A stretch of 24,780 nt of DNA, from contig CAVKYH010000030.1 of the NCBI GenBank assembly GCA_963660485.1, forward strand, positions 1 to 24,780, in the 5' to 3' direction. Under the pieces are notes generated by a model, which worked only from the letters and a program-made list of their open reading frames with translations, searched no databases and was not told the origin of the DNA. Source of the DNA: UBA6398 sp963660485 (GTDB lineage: Bacteria; Bacteroidota; Bacteroidia; Bacteroidales; Bacteroidaceae). Positions 14,112 to 21,806 of this stretch are shown here, piece after piece (the stretch's first letter is position 1; the number at the start of each line of letters is the position of its first letter). A program made the position numbers and the translations under genes.

Positions 14112-16457
14112 TTGCACAACATACGCAATATATTATATGTCTTTGTAACCATACTGTTCGGTATGGTTCTGCTCACATGCTGTTCTTCCGAAAAATTCAT
14201 GGGCGAAGGAGAAACCATACTCACTTCCGTAAAAATAACATCGGCTGACAAAAATTTCAATGCCAAGAACTACGACCGCTATATAAGACAACACCCCAAC
14301 GCAAAATGGTTCGGTCTTGTCAAAGTGCCGCTTGGTATTTACTGCATGGCAGGCAAAGACACCTCGCGCCATCATGTTTTACGCAAACTCGGCGAAGCTC
14401 CTGTAAAATACGACTCTATAATGTCGCAAAATTCCTTGAACACACTACGGAATGCCATGATGAGTGCAGGATATCTTAATGCGGGAGCAAAATATGCCAC
14501 CTACCGTAAAAAACATAAGACAACCGTAAAATATACCCTGCAACCGGGAGTACTTTATTCTATTGACAAAATCACATGGAACGTTGAAAACGACTCGTTT
14601 CGCAAGATTATAAAAAACGATTCCGCCTCCTCGCTGCTTTATAAAGGAATGCCGTGCGATGTAAACGTATTGAGCGAAGAACGTAACAGAGTTGTAAGGC
14701 TTTTGCAAGACAATGGTTACTACAATGTGAATCGTGATTTCGTCAGTTTCACAGCTGATACGTCGGCAAACTCTCGCAATGTCGCTTTGAGCGTTACTGT
14801 TTCCTACGAAAACGGCGCGCGCGACTCAGTTAAAGCATACGCCCGTTATCATGTGGGACGCGTGAATTTCTATTACAACACCGACGAAGATTCTATTGGT
14901 TACGGTAACGTTTCCTGCGACACTGTTAGCGACGGAGACAATGGCGTTGTCTTTGCTTACGGACATAAAATGCTTCGTAACAAAACTATGCTGCGCAATG
15001 TTTATTTCCGCAGCGGAGATTTGTACAACCAATCCAAAGTACAAAACACCTATCAGAAACTTGGTGCGCTTTCGCTAACCGATTTTGCGTCTGTAAGGCT
15101 GAGTGAGAGCGATACGGATTCTTTACAATTGGCCAATGGGCGGGGAACGCTTGATGCAAACATATTTCTGAACACCCGCGACATAAATGCAATAGGTTTC
15201 GAGGTAGAGGGAACCAATATGGCGGGAGATTTGGGCGTTGCCGGCGCACTTTCGTTTGAGAACCGCAATGTTTTTCACGGAGCAGAGAGTTTTGATATGA
15301 AGTTGCGCGGAGCTTTTGAGGCTTTGAACGGTCTTAAAGGCTACAACAACAAAGAAAATTACATAGAGTTCAGCGTTGAAGCAAACCTTAAGATGCCCCT
15401 TCTGATTCGTCCGCTTTCGCGTCGCCGCCGCATGAGTTCAATTCTGAACTCCGAGCTTTCCGTGATGTACAACACGCAAGACCGTCCAGAGTTTCACCGG
15501 CGAACGTTGACGGCAGGCATTCGTTATTTGTGGAATTCCTGGCAAAACAAGTTGCAGCACCGTTTGGATTTGGTGAGTCTCAACTATGTTTTCATGCCGT
15601 GGATTTCCGATACTTTCCGTCATGATTATCTTGAGAACAACACCTCGCGAAATTCTGTGCTGCGATATTCCTATGAAGATTTGTTCATAATGCGCACGGC
15701 CTACAACCTGATGTATAATTCCCAAGGCAACCGTTCCACGCGTCTTATGGATTATACAAACAATTCCTACCGTGTGCGTTTTGGTATCGAGTCAGCGGGA
15801 AATTTTCTTTACCTTCTTTCGCGCATTTTCCACAGCGAGAAAAACACCGACGGGCACTACAAGCTTTTCAACATCGCTTTTGCGCAATATGCCAAGGTGG
15901 ATTTGGATTTCGTGAAGAATTTTGTAATCGACGAGCGCAATGCCGTTGCTTTTCATGCCGGTTTTGGATTGGCTTTGCCCTATGGAAACGCATCGATTGT
16001 GCCGTATGAAAAACGTTATTTCGCAGGCGGTGCAAATTCGGTGAGAGGTTGGAGTGTACGTGAACTTGGCCCGGGAAAATACAAGAGCAGCGACGGGAAA
16101 ATCGACTTTATAAATCAAACCGGCAACATAAAGTTGGACGTCAATCTGGAATACCGTACTTTTTTGTTCTGGAAACTTCACGGTGCGGTCTTTGCTGATT
16201 GCGGCAACATTTGGACTACGCGCAACTACCCCGACCAACCCGGCGGCAAGTTCCAGTTCAATAATTTCTTCAAGCAACTTGCTGCGGCCTACGGCATAGG
16301 TTTGAGGCTCAATCTCGACTATTTTGTGCTTCGCTTCGACGGTGGTATGAAAGCGGTCAATCCTTATTATTCAACCACGCGCGAGCATTTTCCCATTCTC
16401 CACCCAGTTTTCTCCCGCGACTTCACTTTTCATTTCGCGGTGGGCTTGCCATTTTGA
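14112..16457 (+). CDS. TamL-like Omp85-family outer-membrane lipoprotein
   Basis: The 781-residue protein has a lipoprotein signal (FGMVLLTCCSSEKF, lipidated Cys23 or 24). POTRA-like domains fill roughly residues 35-400, and a C-terminal 16-strand Omp85 barrel carries the lid-loop region FAGGANSVRGWSVRELGPG (the VRGW motif). It ends in FHFAVGLPF with terminal Phe. Lipid-anchored TamA relatives are called TamL in Bacteroidetes and help insert outer-membrane proteins with TamB. No tamB is visible here. The only start before the signal peptide is TTG at 14112, 19 nt after lptB; no ATG lies in this frame from the preceding stop at 14049. The 3' end overlaps the convergent lipoprotein gene by 35 nt. 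Confidence 0.88.
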   Translation: MHNIRNILYVFVTILFGMVLLTCCSSEKFMGEGETILTSVKITSADKNFNAKNYDRYIRQHPNAKWFGLVKVPLGIYCMAGKDTSRHHVLRKLGEAPVKYDSIMSQNSLNTLRNAMMSAGYLNAGAKYATYRKKHKTTVKYTLQPGVLYSIDKITWNVENDSFRKIIKNDSASSLLYKGMPCDVNVLSEERNRVVRLLQDNGYYNVNRDFVSFTADTSANSRNVALSVTVSYENGARDSVKAYARYHVGRVNFYYNTDEDSIGYGNVSCDTVSDGDNGVVFAYGHKMLRNKTMLRNVYFRSGDLYNQSKVQNTYQKLGALSLTDFASVRLSESDTDSLQLANGRGTLDANIFLNTRDINAIGFEVEGTNMAGDLGVAGALSFENRNVFHGAESFDMKLRGAFEALNGLKGYNNKENYIEFSVEANLKMPLLIRPLSRRRRMSSILNSELSVMYNTQDRPEFHRRTLTAGIRYLWNSWQNKLQHRLDLVSLNYVFMPWISDTFRHDYLENNTSRNSVLRYSYEDLFIMRTAYNLMYNSQGNRSTRLMDYTNNSYRVRFGIESAGNFLYLLSRIFHSEKNTDGHYKLFNIAFAQYAKVDLDFVKNFVIDERNAVAFHAGFGLALPYGNASIVPYEKRYFAGGANSVRGWSVRELGPGKYKSSDGKIDFINQTGNIKLDVNLEYRTFLFWKLHGAVFADCGNIWTTRNYPDQPGGKFQFNNFFKQLAAAYGIGLRLNLDYFVLRFDGGMKAVNPYYSTTREHFPILHPVFSRDFTFHFAVGLPF

Positions 16458-16875
16458 TTTTCCAGTCTTTCCCCTCTTTCACAAGTCTGAAACGATAGGT
16501 GATTTCGCCTCTCGTCTGTATTGGGAAGCTTCCTATCGTATCGAAGTTTACTTCGTTGCCCACTTTAATGCGGCATTCAGCCTCGCTGTCGTTTGTGATT
16601 TCCACGTTTTCCACCGAAACCGACGGAGTGTCGGTAATGTTTTTCAGGCTGTCGATTATTCTGCGGCTCATGTTTGACGCACAAAATTCCAGCACGCGTC
16701 TCGAATCGGCATTAACGTATTCCATAGCATCGACATAGCGGAAATTGAAGAAATTGTAGGCAAACTTATGGGCACATCTCGCAACGTTTTCCTCCTCCTT
16801 GTCATTATGCGAGCATGAAAACAGGGCCGGGAGCAACGCCATTGCCAATGTTATGATTTTGGCGGTATGTTTCAT
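16423..16875 (-). CDS. Small lipoprotein, possibly DUF4878/NTF2-like
   Basis: The 150-residue protein has a lipoprotein signal ending in LPALFSCSHNDKEEE. The mature part is a mixed alpha-beta domain: a helix FAYNFFNFRYVDAMEYV, then strands VSVENVEITNDSEAECRIKV and EITYRFRLVKEGKDWKIKM. This is the layout of small NTF2-like Bacteroidetes lipoproteins. Function is unknown. The gene is convergent with the TamL-like gene and shares 35 nt with it, so its last residues (ASPPRNEK) overlap the codons for the terminal barrel strand. A TAAATTTG box lies 35-42 nt upstream of the start. Confidence 0.75.
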   Translation of the reverse strand: MKHTAKIITLAMALLPALFSCSHNDKEEENVARCAHKFAYNFFNFRYVDAMEYVNADSRRVLEFCASNMSRRIIDSLKNITDTPSVSVENVEITNDSEAECRIKVGNEVNFDTIGSFPIQTRGEITYRFRLVKEGKDWKIKMASPPRNEK

Positions 16876-16909
16876 TTTATATATGGTTGTAATTCCTATT
16901 AAGGTGCGG

Positions 16910-16917
16910 CAAATTTA
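16910..16917 (-). promoter_or_regulatory. -7 box of the small lipoprotein gene
   Basis: On the minus strand TAAATTTG (16917-16910) is a perfect TAnnTTTG, giving a leader of about 30 nt. A weaker box TAACTTCG on the plus strand (16940-16947) may serve the divergent metallo-hydrolase gene. Neither has a good -33 box. Confidence 0.4.
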
Positions 16918-16966
16918 GCAACAGTAGCCGATTTTTTCGTAACTTCGCGTGATTTTATAACGCCAG

Positions 16967-17752
16967 ATGCTAAGATTTCTATCATTCGGTAGCGGAAGCA
17001 GTGGAAACTGTTACTTATTGGAGTCGTCAGAATCGAGTATTTTGATCGATGCAGGCGTTGGCTATCGAAAGATGAAGAAATATTTTGTGGAATATGGGGT
17101 GAACATGGAAAAGATAGCTGCCATATTTCTCACCCACGACCATACCGACCACATTTCAGCCGTTTCCTCGATGTCGATGTACCTGAAAGTTCCGGTTTAT
17201 GCCACAGACATTGTGCACCACAGGGTTCGCACCAACTACAGGATACACGTAAAACTGGACAAGACGCGCGTAAATATCATCGAGAAGTATAAACCGGTGG
17301 CCGTTGGCGGTTTCACGCTCGAAGCCTTCGATGTTCCTCACGACAGTGCCGATTGTTCGGGCTACACAGTATGCTACGGCGAAAAACGATTTGTATTGGT
17401 AACCGATTGCGGACGGCTCACCGATGAAGTGAAACGCCGCGCACTCGAAGCCGACTACCTTGTGATAGAATCCAACTACGATTCCCACATGCTCGAAACC
17501 GGACCTTATCCGATGAATCTGCGCAACCGTATATCCTGCCCCACAGGACATTTGTCAAACACGGAAACCGCAGAATTTTTGGGCAAAAACAAATTCCCCG
17601 ACTTGAAACAAGTTTTTCTCTGCCATTTGAGCGAGAACAACAATACGCCCGAACTCGTGAGCACTGCCATTTCTTGTGCCTTGCTGCCAAAGAAAATTCC
17701 GTTTCATGTGCTCGACCGGCGTAAAGTGAACGGTTTTTTCACCCTTGATTAG
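16967..17752 (+). CDS. YycJ/VicX-type MBL-fold metallo-hydrolase
   Basis: The 261-residue protein has the MBL metal motif HDHTDH at residues 57-62 (His57, His59, Asp61, His62). The bridging Asp lies in LVTDCG at about 146, and further ligands are in FDVPHDSAD and CHLSENNN. The opening FLSFGSGSSGNCYLLESSESSILIDAG is diagnostic of the YycJ/VicX (WalJ) branch, which is thought to act as a nuclease-like phosphodiesterase linked to cell-wall or DNA-replication control. GHLSNTETAEFL and HVLDRRKVNGFF match the tail. It is a complete, single-domain, cytoplasmic enzyme, transcribed divergently from the small lipoprotein. Substrate is not determined by sequence. Confidence 0.92.
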   Translation: MLRFLSFGSGSSGNCYLLESSESSILIDAGVGYRKMKKYFVEYGVNMEKIAAIFLTHDHTDHISAVSSMSMYLKVPVYATDIVHHRVRTNYRIHVKLDKTRVNIIEKYKPVAVGGFTLEAFDVPHDSADCSGYTVCYGEKRFVLVTDCGRLTDEVKRRALEADYLVIESNYDSHMLETGPYPMNLRNRISCPTGHLSNTETAEFLGKNKFPDLKQVFLCHLSENNNTPELVSTAISCALLPKKIPFHVLDRRKVNGFFTLD

Positions 17753-17780
17753 GGTTTCCGAAACACCCACTGTTTTAGCC

Positions 17781-17906
17781 CGTTTCAGCTACGTTTTTTG
17801 TAGCTTTTCCGATGTCAGACATAATTTAAATTCCAAGGCATCTAGTTTAAATTAGGTCTGACATCGTTTTCACGATATCCGATATCGTTTTTTTGCATGT
17901 CTGCTG
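17781..17906. repeat. 21-nt modular repeat locus 4 (inverted-centre copy)
   Basis: Six blocks of exactly 21 nt start at 17781, 17802, 17823, 17844, 17865 and 17886. Arms 17810-17832 and 17844-17866 form an inverted repeat matching at 21 of 23 positions around CCAAGGCATCT (17833-17843). That centre is the exact reverse complement of AGATGCCTTGG at 11536-11546, while the right flank (17865-17885, CGTTTTCACGATATCC and so on) keeps the same direction as at 11568. AGCTAC/GTAGCT (17787-17792, 17800-17805) with TTTT may be a weak terminator for the metallo-hydrolase gene. The 319-nt gap before galM holds this locus and the galM promoter only. Confidence 0.85.
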
Positions 17907-17986
17907 CAAGAAAACACACTACAAACAACGTTGCAAAGCCGATGGATACACGCCCGAAAATAATCTGCGCTTTTTTCCTCAATCTC

Positions 17987-18017
17987 TTTGCCAAATCAAA
18001 AATAATAGTTTACTTTG
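17987..18017 (+). promoter_or_regulatory. Promoter of the galM-permease-galK operon
   Basis: TTTG (17987-17990), a 19-nt spacer and TTACTTTG (18010-18017) match the Bacteroidetes promoter with a single mismatch. The leader to ATG 18072 is about 50 nt and AT-rich. No obvious operator palindrome was seen. Confidence 0.6.
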
Positions 18018-18071
18018 CAATACTGACATTAAAAAATTAGCCATATTACTAACCTTAAAAAAATTAGAATC

Positions 18072-19157
18072 ATGGTAGAAGGACAACTGAACAAAAGTGG
18101 ACTTAACCCCGAGAATTTCCGTAAAACATTAAACGGAAAGGAGATTAACTTATACACATTGCGCAACAGCGATGGTAACGAAGTTTCGCTTACCAACTAC
18201 GGCGGCGCAGTGGTAGCCATTATGGTGCCCGACAAAAACGGACATCTGGCAAACGTGATTCAAGGGCACGACAATATCGACGATGTAATCCAAAGCCCCG
18301 AGCCATTCCTCAGCACCCTTGTGGGACGCTATGCCAACCGCATTGCAAGAGGAAAATTCGTGCTCAACGGCAAGGACTACTATCTGGCTATAAACAACGG
18401 CCCCAACCACCTTCACGGAGGCCCCACGGGATTCCATTCAAAAGTTTGGGACGTGGAGCGAGTTGACGAGCGCGCCATTGTGCTGCGCTACGTGTCGCCG
18501 TATTACGAGGAAGGCTTCCCTGGCGAACTCAAAATGACCGTGATGTTCACGTTTACCGACAACAACGAGTTGATAATCGACTACAAAGGCACTTGCAACA
18601 AGAAAACCATCGTAAACATGACACACCATGGATTTTTCTCGCTTGCAGGCATTGCCAACCCCACACCTTCGGCAGAAAATGTGATTTGCCAGATAAACGC
18701 CGACTACTATCTGCCTATCGACGACACGTCGATTCCCACCGGCGAGGTGCGCAAAGTAGAAGGCACACCGTTTGATTTCCGCGAACCCCACGCTGTGGGC
18801 GAGCGCATCAACGATGATGACGTGCAAATCAAAAACGGCGCAGGCTACGACCATTGCTTCATACTCAACAAGCATGAACCGGGCGAACTTACCTTTGCCG
18901 CAAAAATCAAAGAGCCCGAAAGCGGACGCACAATGGAGGTATACACCACCGAGCCGGGCATACAATTCTACTCGGACAACTGGGCAGACGGATACAAAGG
19001 ACAAAACGGCGCAACATTCCCACGCCGCAGCGCCCTATGCTTTGAAGCGCAACATTTCCCCGACAGCCCCAACCACGCATACTTCCCGCCCGTGGTTTTG
19101 CGTCCCGGAGAAATCTATACACAAAAGACAATCTATAAATTCGGAGCGGAAGACTAA
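18072..19157 (+). CDS. galM: Aldose 1-epimerase (galactose mutarotase)
   Basis: The 361-residue beta-sandwich enzyme interconverts alpha and beta galactose so GalK receives the alpha form. Key segments are LVGRYANRIARGKF with the substrate Arg, GPNHLHGGPTGFH with the first active-site His, and MTHHGFFSLAG with the second His. GTPFDFR and YDHCFIL with the binding Asp follow. The catalytic Glu lies near the C-terminus (LCFEAQHFPDSPNHA). No signal peptide is present, so it is cytoplasmic, unlike some exported relatives. It leads an operon with a sugar permease (50 nt gap) and galK. Confidence 0.95.
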   Translation: MVEGQLNKSGLNPENFRKTLNGKEINLYTLRNSDGNEVSLTNYGGAVVAIMVPDKNGHLANVIQGHDNIDDVIQSPEPFLSTLVGRYANRIARGKFVLNGKDYYLAINNGPNHLHGGPTGFHSKVWDVERVDERAIVLRYVSPYYEEGFPGELKMTVMFTFTDNNELIIDYKGTCNKKTIVNMTHHGFFSLAGIANPTPSAENVICQINADYYLPIDDTSIPTGEVRKVEGTPFDFREPHAVGERINDDDVQIKNGAGYDHCFILNKHEPGELTFAAKIKEPESGRTMEVYTTEPGIQFYSDNWADGYKGQNGATFPRRSALCFEAQHFPDSPNHAYFPPVVLRPGEIYTQKTIYKFGAED

Positions 19158-19207
19158 GAAACAAACAAGCAATACAATTTTAATAATACAATAATCTAAA
19201 AATAAAA

Positions 19208-20503
19208 ATGGCACAAAAAACAAAACAATGGGCTGCGATTATAATGATGGTCGCACTCTTCGCAATGATTGCTTTCGTGACAAACCTTTGCTCACCTATG
19301 GCAGTCATCGTACAGAACCAATTCGGAGCTTCTGAGTTCCAATCCCAAATCGGTAACTATGCTAACTTTATAGCATACCTCGTAATGGGTATTCCTTCCG
19401 GTATGCTTATCGTGAAGTTCGGCTACAAAAAAACAGCACTCCTTGCGCTTATCGTCGGAATCATCGGTATGGCATTGGAACTCCTTTCGGGAACACTCGA
19501 AAGCATGTGGATTTATCTGCTCGGCGCATTCATCGCAGGTTTCTGCATGTGTATGCTCAACACCGTAGTAAACCCCTTGCTCAATGTCTTGGGCGGCGGC
19601 GGCAACACCGGTAACCAACTTATCCAAATCGGTGGCGCGTTCAACAGTGCAGCAGCTGTAGCAGTTTACATCATACTCGGAGCGTTGATTGGTGAAGTAA
19701 CAAAAGAAACTGCAATCGTTGACGCAGCTCCCGCAATGTATATCGCATTGGCAATATTCGTTGTGGCATTCATTGTATTGCTTCTCACAAAAATAGAAGA
19801 GCCCAAGCAGGAACCTGTAAAGGCAGAACTTATAAAAGGAGCGCTCAGCCACCGCCACTTCGCTTTGGGCGCATTGGCAATATTCCTTTACATGAGCGTA
19901 GAAGTAGGTACCCCTACCTACATGATCAAATATCTTATCAGTGATGTAGGCATCTCGGCAGGCGTAGCTTCCTTGATAGCAGCCGTTTATTGGTTCGCAA
20001 TGTTCATCGGTCGTACCATCGGCGGTTCTATCGGCGGCAAAGTTTCCAGCCGCGCCATGGTTACCACAGTAGCAATCGCAGCAATCGCTTTGTTGGCATT
20101 CGGAATGTTGGCACCAAGCACACTCACAGTACAAGTTCCCGGTGTAGACTGGGCAAAACTCTCTGTAATTTGGGTAAACGTGCCCGTTGGCGTAGCAGCA
20201 TTCATTTGCGTAGGTCTCTGCACCTCTGTAATGTGGGGCGGAATCTTCAACATGGCAGTTGAAGGCCTTGGCAAATACACGGCAGCCGCTTCGGGTATCT
20301 TCATGACAATGGTATTCGGTTGCGCAATAATGGTTGCATTGCAGGCTGTGGTTGCAGAACAAACCGGAAGCTACCTCGTAAGCTACATTATCCCGCTCAT
20401 TTGCGCAGCATACATCTTGTTCTATGCTTTGGTAGGCAGCCGCGTGAAGAAAACCGCAGGCAACAACGAAGAAGCTTCAGCAAATTTAAAAGAAGTAGAG
20501 TAA
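19208..20503 (+). CDS. MFS hexose (glucose/galactose-type) permease
   Basis: The 431-residue protein has about twelve membrane helices and belongs to the FucP/GluP-like group of the major facilitator superfamily. Helix 1 contains FVTNLCSPMAVIVQNQFG, and the loop after helix 2 has GIPSGMLIVKFGYKKTALLAL, matching the MFS conserved basic loop. NTVVNPLLNVLGGGGNTGNQLIQIGGAFNSAAA in the middle (cited in part) is typical of this sugar:H+ symporter branch. Placement between galM and galK points to galactose or glucose uptake across the inner membrane. The charged tail ends NLKEVE. A hairpin and 70 nt separate it from galK. Confidence 0.92.
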   Translation: MAQKTKQWAAIIMMVALFAMIAFVTNLCSPMAVIVQNQFGASEFQSQIGNYANFIAYLVMGIPSGMLIVKFGYKKTALLALIVGIIGMALELLSGTLESMWIYLLGAFIAGFCMCMLNTVVNPLLNVLGGGGNTGNQLIQIGGAFNSAAAVAVYIILGALIGEVTKETAIVDAAPAMYIALAIFVVAFIVLLLTKIEEPKQEPVKAELIKGALSHRHFALGALAIFLYMSVEVGTPTYMIKYLISDVGISAGVASLIAAVYWFAMFIGRTIGGSIGGKVSSRAMVTTVAIAAIALLAFGMLAPSTLTVQVPGVDWAKLSVIWVNVPVGVAAFICVGLCTSVMWGGIFNMAVEGLGKYTAAASGIFMTMVFGCAIMVALQAVVAEQTGSYLVSYIIPLICAAYILFYALVGSRVKKTAGNNEEASANLKEVE

Positions 20504-20518
20504 TAACCCAAGTCGTTG

Positions 20519-20545
20519 CAGGGCTGTGCCAAAAGCATGGCCCTG
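20519..20545 (+). other. Intercistronic hairpin between the permease gene and galK
   Basis: CAGGGCTGTGC (20519-20529), loop CAAAA and GCATGGCCCTG (20535-20545) pair over all 11 positions, including two G-U pairs. No T-run follows, so it is unlikely to be an intrinsic terminator. It could be an mRNA processing or stability element that sets galK level relative to the permease. Confidence 0.65.
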
Positions 20546-20573
20546 TAATGGCAAACCTAAAAATATAATTATT

Positions 20574-21734
20574 ATGAAATTGAAAATAGATGACGTTCGC
20601 AGCCGTTTCATCAAACACTTTGACGGTAGCACAGGAAACGTTTACGCTTCGCCGGGACGAATCAACCTTATCGGCGAACACACCGACTATAATGACGGTT
20701 TTGTATTCCCCGGAGCTGTAGAGCAGGGAATTATCGCAGAAATCAAACCCAACAAATCACGCAAAGTTTGCGCTTACTCTATCGACTTGAAAGACTATGT
20801 AGAATTTAGTCTCGACGATGAGCAAGGACCTTCAGCAACTCATTTCCGTTTTGTATATGGCGTTTGTCGCGAAATGATGAAACTTGGTGTTCCTGTAGAG
20901 GGATTCAATACAGCTTTCGCCGGAGATGTTCCTCTCGGTGCTGGTATGTCTTCGTCTGCTGCGCTTGAAAGTACATTCGCTTTCGCACTCAACGATCTTT
21001 TCGGCGGTAATAAGATAGACAAATTCACTCTAGCAAAAGTTGGTCAGGCTACAGAACACAACTATATCGGAACAAATTGCGGTATAATGGACCAGTTTGC
21101 ATCTGTATTCGGTAAATCCGAAAACTTGATGCGCCTTGACTGCCGCTCTTTACAGTACAAATATTTCCCTTGGCACCCGAAAGACTATCGTCTTGTGCTT
21201 CTAAACTCACAGGTAAAGCACGAGCTTGCAAGTTCTGCCTACAATCAGCGTCGCAAGAGTTGCGAAAACGTTGCTGAAGTTTTGAAAAAACGTTTCCAAG
21301 GCGTTAATTCTTTACGCGATGCCAACTTTGATATGCTCGATGCAGTGAAGAACGAAGTAAGCGAAGAGGATGCATTGCGCGCAAGATACGTAATCGGAGA
21401 GAAATATCGTGTAATGGAAGTATGCGTAGCCCTTGAAGAAGACGATTACGAGGAAGTTGGACGCAAAATGTTCGAGACTCATCACGGACTCTCAAAGGAA
21501 TACGAAGTATCATGCCCCGAGCTTGATTTCCTCAACGATGTTGCAAAGAGTTGCGGCGTTACCGGTTCGCGTATAATGGGCGGCGGTTTCGGCGGTTGCA
21601 CTATCAATCTCGTAAGCAACGAACTCTATGAAAACTTTGTTGGCACTGCAAAACAGGCATACAAAGAAAAATTCGGCATTGAGCCTATTGTTATCGATGT
21701 AGTTATCGGTGATGGCTCACGCAGACTTTGCTAA
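20574..21734 (+). CDS. galK: Galactokinase
   Basis: A 386-residue GHMP-family kinase that makes galactose-1-phosphate from ATP and alpha-galactose. The galactokinase signature GRINLIGEHTDYNDGF lies near residues 24-39, the ATP motif PLGAGMSSSAALE near 120-132, and the C-terminal GSRIMGGGFGGCTINLV contains the third GHMP motif. ATG 20574 is chosen over an upstream in-frame ATG at 20526, because the signature position is then normal and the upstream part overlaps the hairpin. It closes the operon, followed by a strong terminator. Neither galT nor galE is adjacent. Confidence 0.97.
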   Translation: MKLKIDDVRSRFIKHFDGSTGNVYASPGRINLIGEHTDYNDGFVFPGAVEQGIIAEIKPNKSRKVCAYSIDLKDYVEFSLDDEQGPSATHFRFVYGVCREMMKLGVPVEGFNTAFAGDVPLGAGMSSSAALESTFAFALNDLFGGNKIDKFTLAKVGQATEHNYIGTNCGIMDQFASVFGKSENLMRLDCRSLQYKYFPWHPKDYRLVLLNSQVKHELASSAYNQRRKSCENVAEVLKKRFQGVNSLRDANFDMLDAVKNEVSEEDALRARYVIGEKYRVMEVCVALEEDDYEEVGRKMFETHHGLSKEYEVSCPELDFLNDVAKSCGVTGSRIMGGGFGGCTINLVSNELYENFVGTAKQAYKEKFGIEPIVIDVVIGDGSRRLC

Positions 21735-21760
21735 AACATCAAAACAGCAATACGAACAAC

Positions 21761-21799
21761 GATGCTCTGCCATATAGCTTTGGCAGGGCATCTTTTTTT
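21761..21799 (+). terminator. Rho-independent terminator after galK
   Basis: Arms GATGCTCTGCCA (21761-21772) and TGGCAGGGCATC (21781-21792) pair over 12 positions with one G-U, around an 8-nt loop, then seven T residues (21793-21799). It lies 26 nt after the galK stop and only 7 nt before the next start codon. Confidence 0.92.
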
Positions 21800-21806
21800 G
21801 AACGCC

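Noticed and set aside
19292..20362. 356-residue frame antisense to the sugar permease
   Set aside because: It is Cys/His-rich, has no recognisable domain, and mirrors the codons of a clear MFS gene.
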